Notes: a model not told the origin generated them from the letters alone. A stretch of 64,000 nucleotides of DNA from Gammaproteobacteria bacterium (GCA_015491865.1 WFVD01000006.1:62001-126000); one strand, 5' to 3'. Counted from the stretch's first letter, positions 37,880 to 46,827 are shown. Translations and numbers: made by a program.

Positions 37880-39262
37880 ATGAATACTTTTAAAGTTATC
37901 TCGCCCATCAATAGCCGCAGTTATGCGGAGCGCCCTTATGCGACCGCTGGCGAAATTGAAAAGGCGCTCACCACCTCTGCAGCGGCACAGCTTGAGTGGC
38001 AACAGCGACCACTTGATGAGCGTCAGGCGATCTGCCTGAAAGCGGTGAGCGCGCTACTGGCAAGGCAGGCTGGCATCGCCGAAGCGCTGAGCTGGCAGAT
38101 GGGGAGACCGCTACGCTACACCCCCGGCGAAGTCAAAGGGTTTGCCGAACGCGCACGTTATATGGTGCGGGCAGCGGCCGACAAGCTAACCGACATCCAG
38201 CTTGAGGAGAGCGCCACAAGTTCACGCTTTATCCGCCGCACACCACACGGCATTGTGCTTTCGATTGTACCGTGGAACTACCCCTATCTCACCGCCGCCA
38301 ACTCGATCATCCCGGCATTAATGGCCGGTAACAGCGTCATCATGAAACCATCATCACAAACGCCATTATCCGCTGAACGACTTTATGATGCCTTCGACAC
38401 CGCCGGCCTTCCTGCGGGGCTGTTTCAGTACCTCTTTCTTGAGCATGATACGACAGCAAAACTTATTCAGCATCATGCCATCAACTATCTCTCCTTTACT
38501 GGCTCCACCCGGGGCGGACGAGAAATGGAACTGGCGGCTGCCGGTCGTTTCATTAATATGGGGCTGGAACTGGGCGGAAAAGATCCCGCCTATGTACGCA
38601 GTGATGCCAACATTGAACGCGCCATCGAAGGGCTTGTCGATGGCGCGTTTTTTAATTCGGGCCAGTCCTGCTGTGCTATCGAACGCATCTATGTTCATAA
38701 AGATCGCTACCGGGATTTTTGTGATGGCTTTATCGAACTGACCCGGGAATATCGTCTTGGCGATCCACTACACCCGGACACCACCCTTGGGCCGATGGTC
38801 AATGCTGCCAATGCAACCCATGTCCGCACCCAGATCAATGAAGCGATCCAGCAGGGAGCAACAGCTACAATTGATGAAAAACAGTTTCCAGCCAGTGTTG
38901 CCAATTCGCCCTATCTCGCGCCGCAGGTGCTGCTGGATGTCGATCACTCAATGTCACTAATGCGTGATGAAAGCTTCGGCCCGGTCGTCGGCATCATGCA
39001 GGTTGATGGCGACGAACAGGCGGTAGAACTGATGAACGACTCACCCTATGGTCTAACCTCATCGGTCTGGACTGAAGATAGCGAAGCCGCGCTAACACTC
39101 GGCACACAACTGCAGTGCGGCACCTGTTTTATGAACCGTTGTGACTATCTCGACCCAGCACTACCGTGGTGTGGTGTTAAGCAGTCTGGCAAAGGGTGTT
39201 CACTCTCTGCACTGGCTTATGAGCGGCTCACACAACCAAAATCATTCCATTTTCGTCGATAG
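37880..39262 (+). CDS. NAD(P)-dependent aldehyde dehydrogenase
   Basis: The 460-residue enzyme has the catalytic Glu in LELGGKDPAYV, the nucleophile in NSGQSCCAIERI, the cofactor loop SFTGSTRGGREM and the oxyanion strand IVPWNYPYL. It is slightly short, close to the succinate-semialdehyde dehydrogenase Sad type. In this operon it probably oxidises the aldehyde made by the neighbouring alcohol dehydrogenase, which would be a gamma-glutamyl-amino aldehyde if the GS-like enzyme initiates the route. It has 12-bp spacers on both sides, so one transcript is likely. Confidence 0.93.
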   Translation: MNTFKVISPINSRSYAERPYATAGEIEKALTTSAAAQLEWQQRPLDERQAICLKAVSALLARQAGIAEALSWQMGRPLRYTPGEVKGFAERARYMVRAAADKLTDIQLEESATSSRFIRRTPHGIVLSIVPWNYPYLTAANSIIPALMAGNSVIMKPSSQTPLSAERLYDAFDTAGLPAGLFQYLFLEHDTTAKLIQHHAINYLSFTGSTRGGREMELAAAGRFINMGLELGGKDPAYVRSDANIERAIEGLVDGAFFNSGQSCCAIERIYVHKDRYRDFCDGFIELTREYRLGDPLHPDTTLGPMVNAANATHVRTQINEAIQQGATATIDEKQFPASVANSPYLAPQVLLDVDHSMSLMRDESFGPVVGIMQVDGDEQAVELMNDSPYGLTSSVWTEDSEAALTLGTQLQCGTCFMNRCDYLDPALPWCGVKQSGKGCSLSALAYERLTQPKSFHFRR

Positions 39263-39274
39263 CGTTAATTCATA

Positions 39275-40450
39275 ATGGCAACTGATCAATCACTCCACGG
39301 CAACTGGAACTATCCCACAACTATCTGGTTTGGCTGCGGTCGTATTGAAGCGCTGGCCGAGGCGTGTCGCACACTCGCCATCAACCATCCGCTACTGGTC
39401 ACCGATGCGGGGCTGGCCGGGTTACCGATGATCAGCCAGGCAATGACGCATAACCGCAACCAGGGAATCCCCACCGGGCTATTTTCTGATATCAAACCCA
39501 ACCCCAATGACGCGAATATTGAAGCGGGCATCGACCATTACCGTAGGAACAGCCACGATGGTGTGATCGCCTTTGGTGGCGGCAGCGCGCTTGATGCCGG
39601 AAAAGCGATTGCGCTGATGGCGGGACAGCACCGTCCGCTATGGGACTTTGAAGATCTCGGCGATAACTGGCAGCGCGCGAACAGAGCGGGCATTGCGCCG
39701 ATCATTGCGATACCCACCACTGCCGGGACCGGCTCGGAGGTGGGGCGTGCTGCGCTCGTGGTTGATGAGGCAGCGCAGTGCAAAAAGATCATCTTTCACC
39801 CGAAGATGCTGCCGGCCATTGTCATCGCCGATCCACAACTTACCGTCGGGCTGCCAGCCAACATCACGGCCGCGACCGGCATGGATGCCCTCTCGCATAA
39901 TCTGGAGGCGTACTGCGCGCCCGGCTACCATCCACTGGCCGATGGGATAGCGTTGGAGGGAATGCGCCTGATCAAGGAGTGGCTCGTCACCGCCTGCAAA
40001 GAACCCCTTAACCTTGAGGCGCGCAGCCAGATGATGGCGGCATCCACCATGGGAGCAACCGCCTTCCAGAAGGGACTCGGTGCGATGCATGCGCTGGCAC
40101 ACCCACTCGGCGCAATCTATGATGCCCATCACGGCCTGCTCAACGCCATTCTGATGCCCTATGTCCTCCTCAAAAACCGCCCGGCACTGGCTACACCCAT
40201 GCACCATCTTGCCTGCTATCTTGAACTCGACGGTGAGGGATTTGAGGCGGTACTCGACCACATCATCACGCTGCGCAGCCACATCGGCATTCCCAATGAG
40301 CTGCGCAGCATCGGCATTGACGAGCAGCGTCTGGATGAGATCGCCGCACAGGCAGTTCAGGACCCCTCCGCTGCGAGCAATCCACTTCCACTGACACAGC
40401 AGCAATATGCAGAGCTGTTGAGTGATGCGATCAACGGGAATCTCCGTTAA
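39275..40450 (+). CDS. Iron-type (group III) alcohol dehydrogenase
   Basis: The 391-residue protein has the NAD-binding FGGGSALDAGKAIAL and the metal-binding region MDALSHNLEAYCAPGYHP, GAMHALAHPLGAIYDAHHG with its histidines. It belongs to the Fe-ADH family and would oxidise a primary alcohol to an aldehyde, or the reverse. It is the last gene of the GS-like/ALDH/ADH operon. Presence of an alcohol dehydrogenase instead of the FAD amine oxidase PuuB suggests the substrate is an amino alcohol. That is inference from the gene set. Confidence 0.92.
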   Translation: MATDQSLHGNWNYPTTIWFGCGRIEALAEACRTLAINHPLLVTDAGLAGLPMISQAMTHNRNQGIPTGLFSDIKPNPNDANIEAGIDHYRRNSHDGVIAFGGGSALDAGKAIALMAGQHRPLWDFEDLGDNWQRANRAGIAPIIAIPTTAGTGSEVGRAALVVDEAAQCKKIIFHPKMLPAIVIADPQLTVGLPANITAATGMDALSHNLEAYCAPGYHPLADGIALEGMRLIKEWLVTACKEPLNLEARSQMMAASTMGATAFQKGLGAMHALAHPLGAIYDAHHGLLNAILMPYVLLKNRPALATPMHHLACYLELDGEGFEAVLDHIITLRSHIGIPNELRSIGIDEQRLDEIAAQAVQDPSAASNPLPLTQQQYAELLSDAINGNLR

Positions 40451-40526
40451 CCAGCCACAATGCTATAGTTCTCGTAGAAGTTGCCGATCATTCAATACAC
40501 AAGCACTTCCAACAGAAACTCATAAC

Positions 40527-41414
40527 ATGCTGAAGATATTAAAAATATTTTCTAAAAAGAACCCAGATGAGAATAATGCACCCGCGCCGCGTGTGGTGCT
40601 GGAGAGCCGTAAACTATGCTCACTACTGCGCTACTTTCCTATCGGAAGCAGCCTCAGATACTTCCCCGAGTATCGAGAGGAGATCATCCTCGACTCCGTC
40701 ATCATCGCCTACCTCATTAACAGTGAACTCATCTACTCAAATCGTGAAATCGCTATCCCCTCGGATGAGAGTGGGCTCATCATAAATGGCAAGCTGGTAG
40801 ATGAGGTCAACAGTTTCTCAATTCTTCTTCCCTCAACCAGTCGCGGTGAAGCTGAACTCGATTATGAGCAAAAAGAGATTCTGGAGCAGACTGGCGGTTT
40901 TTCAAAGGGAAACTGCATCACACTAATCGGCCAGCAGCAAGATGGTAATATTCCAGTGATTGATACGATCGTCAAAAAACATGCGCGCCTGAAAGAGGGT
41001 CACTTCGACAATACCCGAGTTGTCATACTCACGGTAGACCCCGCCCTGCTGAAGCTGAAAGATCAGCGTAGCCAGGCAAGGCTAGCGGCCAGAATCCCAG
41101 GACTGATCCAGACAAAACTGTACAGCGAACCGAACCCCTGCACCATTATCGATTTTGCAGGACACGCCATTAAAATTGCCTGCGATAGTAATGAACTCAT
41201 CCCACTGAGTTGCAAGTTAGATGAAACTGTCACCCTGACATTTAACCTTCCGATTAGCGCAGAACCCACTGTCATGCGCGGAAAAGTGACTAAAACAGCA
41301 GACTCATCGATGGTGATTGAGCTAAAAGAGATATCCAGAGAGAAGAAGTTCGAGAAACTGGCGACGATCGATCTGATCGAGATCAAGGCAAAGCTACTCC
41401 AGCAACCCTCTTAA
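40527..41414 (+). CDS. PilZ-like domain protein
   Basis: The 295-residue cytoplasmic protein starts at the ATG at 40527; the frame is open upstream, but the conserved-looking part begins here (MLKILKIFSKKNP). The C-terminal third resembles a PilZ domain: QARLAARIPGLIQTKLY has the RxxxR element, and IDFAGHAIKI stands where the D/NxSxxG motif would be, so the site is degenerate. The N-terminal 190 residues have a YcgR-like beta-rich look but no clear match. Binding of c-di-GMP is therefore uncertain. It lies 76 bp after the Fe-ADH gene. Confidence 0.55.
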   Translation: MLKILKIFSKKNPDENNAPAPRVVLESRKLCSLLRYFPIGSSLRYFPEYREEIILDSVIIAYLINSELIYSNREIAIPSDESGLIINGKLVDEVNSFSILLPSTSRGEAELDYEQKEILEQTGGFSKGNCITLIGQQQDGNIPVIDTIVKKHARLKEGHFDNTRVVILTVDPALLKLKDQRSQARLAARIPGLIQTKLYSEPNPCTIIDFAGHAIKIACDSNELIPLSCKLDETVTLTFNLPISAEPTVMRGKVTKTADSSMVIELKEISREKKFEKLATIDLIEIKAKLLQQPS

Positions 41415-41472
41415 TGATACCCCAAACAACCTCACCATGAAAGGAAGTCACTATATTCCATAGAACTCAGAA

Positions 41473-41901
41473 TCAGTTCTCCCTGCTTTTTAACCAGGCA
41501 TAGCCCAATGCGACAAGGAGTACACCCCACACAGCCAGAAACGTAAGCGTTATTTGGTATAATTGCTGAAAGCTCCCTATTTTTGCATACGGATAATCAG
41601 CCGGGTTGTATACTACCGGAACTTCATCACCAACTTCATAGCTTCCCATCAGATGTTCGACGAGATTCCTGCTGCTATAGAATTTCCTCTGTTTTCCATC
41701 AACAGTGAATTCGATTTCCATGTCAATCGAATCCCCCTGAGCAGAACTAAACTGTTTCTCCTTAAATGAGATGATCTCTCCCGTCGTTGTCATCCCATTT
41801 ACCGCAAATTCCCGTTCATAAAAAGCGCTACTGCTGATGGTCAATAGCGAGAGAACCATCAGCAGTTTAAATGCGCGTTTAATTGTAGAGTGCGTTGTCA
41901 T
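41473..41901 (-). CDS. DUF3592 membrane protein
   Basis: The 142-residue protein has an N-terminal hydrophobic helix (about 10-26), a beta-rich middle with MTTTGEIISFKEK, VDGKQRKFYSS and YEVGDEVPVVYNPADYPYAKIG, and a C-terminal helix (about 112-134). This arrangement and the V.Y.P.DP-like motif are those of DUF3592, of unknown function. It lies 24 bp after the porin-like gene on the same strand and may be co-transcribed. Confidence 0.8.
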   Translation of the reverse strand: MTTHSTIKRAFKLLMVLSLLTISSSAFYEREFAVNGMTTTGEIISFKEKQFSSAQGDSIDMEIEFTVDGKQRKFYSSRNLVEHLMGSYEVGDEVPVVYNPADYPYAKIGSFQQLYQITLTFLAVWGVLLVALGYAWLKSREN

Positions 41902-41925
41902 GCTCAGCCATCAGGAGGCAGTAAA

Positions 41926-43131
41926 CTAAAACGCTGCTTGCGCCCAGACCCAGAATTTATCCGTATCAACCGAAACGGTATCCGCATCATAACCAGCATA
42001 CTTAACACCCACTGAGTAATGTTGCGAAAGCTTCTTTGCAGCCAGCAGATTAATCTCAGAACCGTAATCTGTACCCCCCTTATCGGCGCTGTAAAGGTGA
42101 TAAACACCCAGCAGTTTCACACCGGCAACTTTGCTCATAACAGAAAAATATCTATCTTCCAGCCCCTCTTCTGGTGTCACAAGAAACTTATCGGCCCAGC
42201 CATTGAAGGCATGTTTTGTAGCCAGTGGCGTGGCAAAGCCATAGGTTCCATCGCCACCCAGCAGCTCATAACCCAGTTTTACCGTCACCCCAGCGGCAAC
42301 CACCCCACCCTCGATCAAAGTGTAATCGGCGTCAACAGTTGAAGGCGCATCGGCGTAATCACGTTGCATCGCAAACTCAGTGGTATAAAGCAGGCCAACA
42401 TCGCCCAGCTGCTGCTTACCACTAAAGCGAATACCAAGCGTCTGGCTATCCACTGTTGAATTATCATAATCAAGCAGATAGCCGTAGCCGGTCAGTTTGC
42501 CCGCACTCAATCCACTGTATGAGGCGTTCAGCAAGTGCCCTTTCACATCGATATATTGTGCTTTGATACTATTAACAGCACCAAGATAGATATAATTAAT
42601 CTCAGTCGAAGGCAAGCGCTTATCACTGACCATCACCGCATCAAAAGTCTGCTCATTCTGACGCCAACCAACATTGCCCACAAAACGCTGATTATCCAGA
42701 AGAATACGCTGACGGCCCGCCTTGACAGAGATCGCATCACTTACCTGATACAGGAGAAACCCCTGGTTCAGCTCAGTGCTTTCAACATCCACCACTAACG
42801 GGTATTGAGCGAGGCCATTAGCGCTACTATTAAATCGTTCGCTACCAACCACAGAGACATCTTCAAATTCCAGGTACGCATGAAACTGTGCAACATTCCC
42901 CGTTTTATAACCGACCCGCGTTCTCGCTGTGGAAGCCCCGGCATCTTTTGCAAAACCCTGCTGATCCACCGCCTCAAAACGATAACGAAGACTCGCAGAG
43001 GCAACGCCCTCCTGCAGCGCACTGGTAACAGCGTTTTCTGCATGTGCCGTTGATAACGGCATCGCAATCGGGCATGCTGCAATAGTAAGCAGAGCCAGTA
43101 GACGCTTCCTGGAAAATTCACTCATAGGCAC
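41926..43131 (-). CDS. Outer-membrane beta-barrel (porin / alginate-export-like)
   Basis: The 401-residue protein has a signal peptide (about 1-31, ending STAHA) and alternating beta strands through to a C-terminal aromatic residue (FWVWAQAAF), as in outer-membrane barrels. The pattern ASLRYRFEAVDQQGF, ARTRVGYKTG, VKAGRQRILLDNQRFVGNVGWRQNEQTFDAV is like the alginate-export family and related porins. The solute is unknown. A GAGGAG site lies six bases before the GTG at 43131 but twelve before the ATG at 43125, so the GTG is the likelier start. Confidence 0.8.
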   Translation of the reverse strand: MPMSEFSRKRLLALLTIAACPIAMPLSTAHAENAVTSALQEGVASASLRYRFEAVDQQGFAKDAGASTARTRVGYKTGNVAQFHAYLEFEDVSVVGSERFNSSANGLAQYPLVVDVESTELNQGFLLYQVSDAISVKAGRQRILLDNQRFVGNVGWRQNEQTFDAVMVSDKRLPSTEINYIYLGAVNSIKAQYIDVKGHLLNASYSGLSAGKLTGYGYLLDYDNSTVDSQTLGIRFSGKQQLGDVGLLYTTEFAMQRDYADAPSTVDADYTLIEGGVVAAGVTVKLGYELLGGDGTYGFATPLATKHAFNGWADKFLVTPEEGLEDRYFSVMSKVAGVKLLGVYHLYSADKGGTDYGSEINLLAAKKLSQHYSVGVKYAGYDADTVSVDTDKFWVWAQAAF

Positions 43132-43437
43132 AATTTACTCCTCGATCAATCTGGCAAATGAAAAAGACTATAACAAAGTCTCACATCGTGCCAGCATCTC
43201 CTGTTTTAAGAAAAATCACTTACTGAGACCGCCCTGCAGCAGTATACTTAAAACGGCTACCGTGCGGTGCTCATTCGGCTCGAGACTGGAATCATTACTG
43301 GAATTTACCGGGCGCCTTTATAATCTCGGCGAAGTGATTTTACTATTGAGCAGACAGACCAGGCAGAGAATGGTCAGCGGGGATACCGCTACCGGCCGCA
43401 TTACGCCAACACCTCCATCGAGCAGAAAAGCAGCCTA
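43132..43437. other. 306-bp spacer with a weak 58-codon frame
   Basis: No established gene fits in this stretch. On the plus strand the frame is open throughout. From a GTG at 43262 it gives 58 codons, whose TAA overlaps the next ATG as TAATG at 43436-43440. There is no ribosome site before the GTG, and the product is basic and unlike known families. The spacer probably holds the promoters of the porin-like gene and of the membrane protein gene, but I could not place them with confidence. Confidence 0.4.
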
Positions 43438-44034
43438 ATGTTTAAAACAAGCACCCAATCCCATAAATTCAGCATTAAACATGAAACACACAGGGAAACA
43501 TTATTAAAGTTTGTTGCCCTCGTGCTCATTCTTGTCGCCTACTTTATATATATGAGCTGGAAGTATGATGCATCCACAGGCTTTTCCGTTGCACTATTGA
43601 CCTGGAGTTTTTTCGTACTATGCACACCAGTTGCTGATGGCGGGTTTATCCTCGCTTTTCCAGTTCGATTACTGTTTGGCATTAAAATGGCCATTACACA
43701 GGTAGTGCTCTGGTTTGTTGCCATCGCAATTAACGTAGCGATGTTATTGCTAGCGCCGACTACATATGATCTGACATTTTTAACCCAACTACTCAAACAC
43801 ATTCTGACCGAGCCGTACCCATACTGGAGCATTTTAATATTAAGCGCAGCGGGAACTCTGTTATCAATATTTTTTGGTGATGAGATGATGGATGTGGCCT
43901 CTCACGACAGCCGGAAACTACACCATCGACATGGGCTGAAATATCGCACGGTTCTTATCGCAGGGCTAGCCGTTTTAACTGTAGTCTCTTACTACTACTT
44001 ATTGAGCAGTTTAAACATTTCACTACCCGATTAG
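43438..44034 (+). CDS. Integral membrane protein of unknown function
   Basis: I do not recognise this 198-residue protein. It has about five hydrophobic helices, near residues 22-40, 48-75, 83-105, 128-147 and 171-192. Between the last two lies a soluble loop with DEMMDVASHDSRKLHHRHG, which is rich in His and acidic residues and could bind a metal. The central PVADGGFILAFPVRLLFG segment suggests a re-entrant loop. It is convergent with def. Confidence 0.6.
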   Translation: MFKTSTQSHKFSIKHETHRETLLKFVALVLILVAYFIYMSWKYDASTGFSVALLTWSFFVLCTPVADGGFILAFPVRLLFGIKMAITQVVLWFVAIAINVAMLLLAPTTYDLTFLTQLLKHILTEPYPYWSILILSAAGTLLSIFFGDEMMDVASHDSRKLHHRHGLKYRTVLIAGLAVLTVVSYYYLLSSLNISLPD

Positions 44035-44053
44035 TGGTCAGGGGCGTTCTCAG

Positions 44054-44554
44054 TTACTTATAAACCTTGCGCTTAAACAGGTCACTACGCCGGCTCACGA
44101 GGCGGTCAAGAAATAGCATCCCTTTTAAGTGGTCAAGCTCATGCTGCACTGCACGCGCTTCATAGCCTTCCATCTTATAGCGCTGTCGTTCACCAAATTC
44201 ATCCTGCGCTTCCAGCGTGATGGTCTCAGCTCGTATCACATTACCGGTAAAATCAGGGAGCGACAGACACCCTTCTCGCCCCACTACTGAGCCTTGCCAC
44301 TCAATAATCTCTGGATTGATCAGCACTATGCGTCCGTGATGTTTTATCTTCTTTTTAGCAGATACATCAACGAGCGCAATCTGCTCAAGTCGGCCAACCT
44401 GTGGCGCGGCGATACCGACGCCACCCGGCCCTGCGCGCATCGTCTCTTCAAGGTCAGCAAGAAAGGTACGCAGCGCCTCGTCAAACAGCACAACTTCATC
44501 GCAGCTCTGTTTGAGCCGCTTGTCAGGGTATTGCAGAATCTCCAGCAGCGCCAT
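44054..44554 (-). CDS. def: Peptide deformylase
   Basis: The 166-residue metalloenzyme removes the formyl group from nascent chains. The three motifs are present: GGVGIAAPQVG (44-54), EGCLSLPDF with metal ligand Cys96, and QHELDHLKG with His138, Glu139 and His142. The C-terminal tail is slightly basic. This copy is not next to fmt, the usual partner, and stands 8 bp after a GcvR-like gene. A second deformylase gene may therefore exist elsewhere in the genome. Confidence 0.96.
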   Translation of the reverse strand: MALLEILQYPDKRLKQSCDEVVLFDEALRTFLADLEETMRAGPGGVGIAAPQVGRLEQIALVDVSAKKKIKHHGRIVLINPEIIEWQGSVVGREGCLSLPDFTGNVIRAETITLEAQDEFGERQRYKMEGYEARAVQHELDHLKGMLFLDRLVSRRSDLFKRKVYK

Positions 44555-44562
44555 TATCTCAA

Positions 44563-45084
44563 TCAGCCCATCACGGTATCGACAGGGGTCAGCTGTGTTT
44601 CGATCCCTTCGCTGGCGATGATCGACAGTGCCGATTCCAGCGACGGCACCCCTTCCAGCGCAGCACCTTCGATATGCAGCACATAGATCGGCCTGTTTTT
44701 GCTACCCGCCACATCAGACTCCAGTGACAGAATATGTAATCCCGCCTCTGCCAGCGTCGCTGTGGCGTGCGCCACAATGCCGCTGCGGTCTTCACCAAAC
44801 AGGGTGATGCGGACATCAGGTTCGATGTGGTGGTGAAGTTCAGCTTTAATGCTATCGATGTGAAGGTGAAGCGCTAATGACGCTACCACCGGCGCAAGCA
44901 GATCACGCAACCCTTTTTCACGACCGTCGTGCTGCACCATCAACATCATGGTGAAGTTGCCACCAAGACGCGTCATTGAAGCTTCACCCAGATTGCAGCC
45001 GCCATTAAAGAGTGCGGATGTCACTTTGGCCACGATGCCGGGGCGGTCCGGCCCGACCACTACTGCCATAAACCATTTATCCAT
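44563..45084 (-). CDS. Tandem ACT-domain protein (GcvR-like)
   Basis: The 173-residue protein has two ACT domains: AVVVGPDRPGIVAKVTSALF (about 7-26) starts the first, and ITLFGEDRSGIVAHATATLAE the second. This matches the glycine cleavage transcriptional repressor family GcvR, which senses glycine and controls GcvA in E. coli. No gcv gene is in the window, so the target is not known here. It lies just upstream of def, probably in one transcript. Confidence 0.85.
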   Translation of the reverse strand: MDKWFMAVVVGPDRPGIVAKVTSALFNGGCNLGEASMTRLGGNFTMMLMVQHDGREKGLRDLLAPVVASLALHLHIDSIKAELHHHIEPDVRITLFGEDRSGIVAHATATLAEAGLHILSLESDVAGSKNRPIYVLHIEGAALEGVPSLESALSIIASEGIETQLTPVDTVMG

Positions 45085-45153
45085 AGTTCCCCCTTCGACG
45101 ACAGTGTTAACAGCGGCCTGATATCCAGGCGGCCAGGTTAAGATGGTTTGGAT

Positions 45154-45942
45154 TTATTCATGCAACAGCAGGTGCGTCAGGTAAATTATCGCAACACCAC
45201 TACCGATCAACAACACCTGCTGTATCGAGGCGCTCATTTCGGTGCGCTTATGCAGGCCGGGAATCAGATCAGCCACTGCAATATAGATACAGCTTGAGAC
45301 TGCGATCGCCAGCATATAAGGCATTAACCACTCCACTCCGTTGAGTCCAAAGTAACCGATCACCCCGCCCAGCGGTGCAGTCAGGCTAGAAAGAGTATTC
45401 AGGAGTAACGCGCGTGTGCGACTCAGACCACCATGCAACAGCACCGCAAAGTTGCTCAGCTCCTGCGGAATCTGGTGCGCCATCACCGCCAGGCTGGTCA
45501 CGATGCCGAGGTGGATATCGACCAGAAAGGCGGCTGCAATCAATACGCCATGAATCAGGTTGTGCACCGCGTCACCCACTACGATCAGCGGCCCGGCAAC
45601 ACCGCTATGCAGCTCGTTCACTTCACGCGCATGGTGCGCTTCACAGTCGGCGTGATGACAATGTCGCCACAGCACCATCTTCTCCATGACAAAAAAACCG
45701 AGCAGCCCAAGCAGGACAACAAACGTCACTCGGTGAGTATCGCTATCGGGTACCGTCTCCAGCGCATGTGGCAGCAGTGCCAGAAAGGCAGCGCCCAGTA
45801 GCGCACCTGTCGCAAAACTGATCAGGTGGGGTAGTAGTCGCGTACGTAGCGGCTGTGGCAATAGCAGAAACAGCCCCGCAGCCATCACACTCAGCATGCC
45901 AACCAGGAGACAAAACAGGACGATCCAGCTCAATGCACTCAT
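45154..45942 (-). CDS. ZIP family divalent metal transporter
   Basis: The 262-residue protein has about eight membrane helices. The metal-binding helices IV and V carry VHNLIHGVLIAAAFLV and MAHQIPQELSNFAVLL, the ZIP signatures. A cytoplasmic loop with HCHHADCEAHH (about 93-103) is rich in His and Cys and probably senses or delivers zinc or iron. The metal cannot be told from sequence. It stands alone between the GcvR-like gene and the ankyrin lipoprotein gene on the minus strand. Confidence 0.9.
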   Translation of the reverse strand: MSALSWIVLFCLLVGMLSVMAAGLFLLLPQPLRTRLLPHLISFATGALLGAAFLALLPHALETVPDSDTHRVTFVVLLGLLGFFVMEKMVLWRHCHHADCEAHHAREVNELHSGVAGPLIVVGDAVHNLIHGVLIAAAFLVDIHLGIVTSLAVMAHQIPQELSNFAVLLHGGLSRTRALLLNTLSSLTAPLGGVIGYFGLNGVEWLMPYMLAIAVSSCIYIAVADLIPGLHKRTEMSASIQQVLLIGSGVAIIYLTHLLLHE

Positions 45943-45994
45943 CGCATCACTCCGCTAAACAAGGCTGTAAAGCGGGTTATCACTACAAATAACA

Positions 45995-46729
45995 CTAACC
46001 GCCACGCTTTCTCAAATAATCCGCCGCCTCAAGCTGGTTCTGCTCCATCGCCCAGTCAATCGCATTTTCCCCATCAAGCGTTTTGGCATGAATATCGGCA
46101 CCATTTGCCAGCAGCAGATCTATCATATCGATCTTTCCCTGACGCGCCGCGCGCATCAGCGCTGTCTGCCCATCTTTAGCCTGTATGTTCACGTCAGCAC
46201 CGTGTGCAATCAGCAGTTCAGCAATCTTCACATGGCCCATAAATGCCGCGACCATCAGCGGCCCAATCATCTCACGATTATAGGCATTAACCTCCGCACC
46301 GTGGGCCAGCAGGATCTCGATCACCTCCGGCTCGTCGCTCATGGGTGGCAGCATCAGCGCGGTATTGCCGTTGACGTCACCTGCATTCACATCAGCCCCC
46401 ATATCGATCAGGCGCTTTACAATTCCGGGATAGGGACCAGAGACAGCCAGCATCAGCGGAGTCGTGTTTAACACCCCCGGTGCATTGATATCGACTTCGC
46501 GTTTAAGCAGTAGTGCTGCAATTTCCAGGTGGCCATGACGAATCGCCAGTGCCAGCGCCGAGTCCCCGGCGCGATTATAGACGTTGACCTCGACCCCCTG
46601 GTTCAGCAGATCTTCGACAGCCCGTACACTTCCATTATCGACCGCGTCGATCAATGGAGGATTGCTACAGCCCGTTAGCGTGCCGAGGGAGACCAGCAAA
46701 ATAATAATTTTCAAAAAGTGTGTATTCAT
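45995..46729 (-). CDS. Ankyrin-repeat lipoprotein
   Basis: The 244-residue protein has a lipoprotein signal ending LTGC (Cys21), then about six ankyrin repeats across residues 25-240 (such as GDSALALAIRHGHLEIAALL and GQTALMRAARQGKIDMIDLL). Membrane-anchored ankyrin proteins in the bacterial periplasm are known mostly from catalase-linked AnkB-type proteins; no catalase is adjacent here. It is likely a periplasmic scaffold, on the inner or outer membrane. The target is unknown. Confidence 0.85.
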   Translation of the reverse strand: MNTHFLKIIILLVSLGTLTGCSNPPLIDAVDNGSVRAVEDLLNQGVEVNVYNRAGDSALALAIRHGHLEIAALLLKREVDINAPGVLNTTPLMLAVSGPYPGIVKRLIDMGADVNAGDVNGNTALMLPPMSDEPEVIEILLAHGAEVNAYNREMIGPLMVAAFMGHVKIAELLIAHGADVNIQAKDGQTALMRAARQGKIDMIDLLLANGADIHAKTLDGENAIDWAMEQNQLEAADYLRKRGG

Positions 46730-46827
46730 GTGCGTGAATTGACCATGCTATCCAGTGAAAGAGCGGCAATTCTACATGAGTTTGGGGCAAAAGGGATGGT
46801 GATCGCCCCCACTCAAATGCACTCTCT

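Noticed and set aside
39638-40405. Minus-strand frame of 255 codons
   Set aside because: It is wholly antisense to the iron-type alcohol dehydrogenase, whose motifs are clear on the plus strand.
33000-41420. Idea that the VanZ, amidotransferase and synthetase region is a mobile island
   Set aside because: There is no integrase, flanking repeat or tRNA, and base composition looks like its surroundings.
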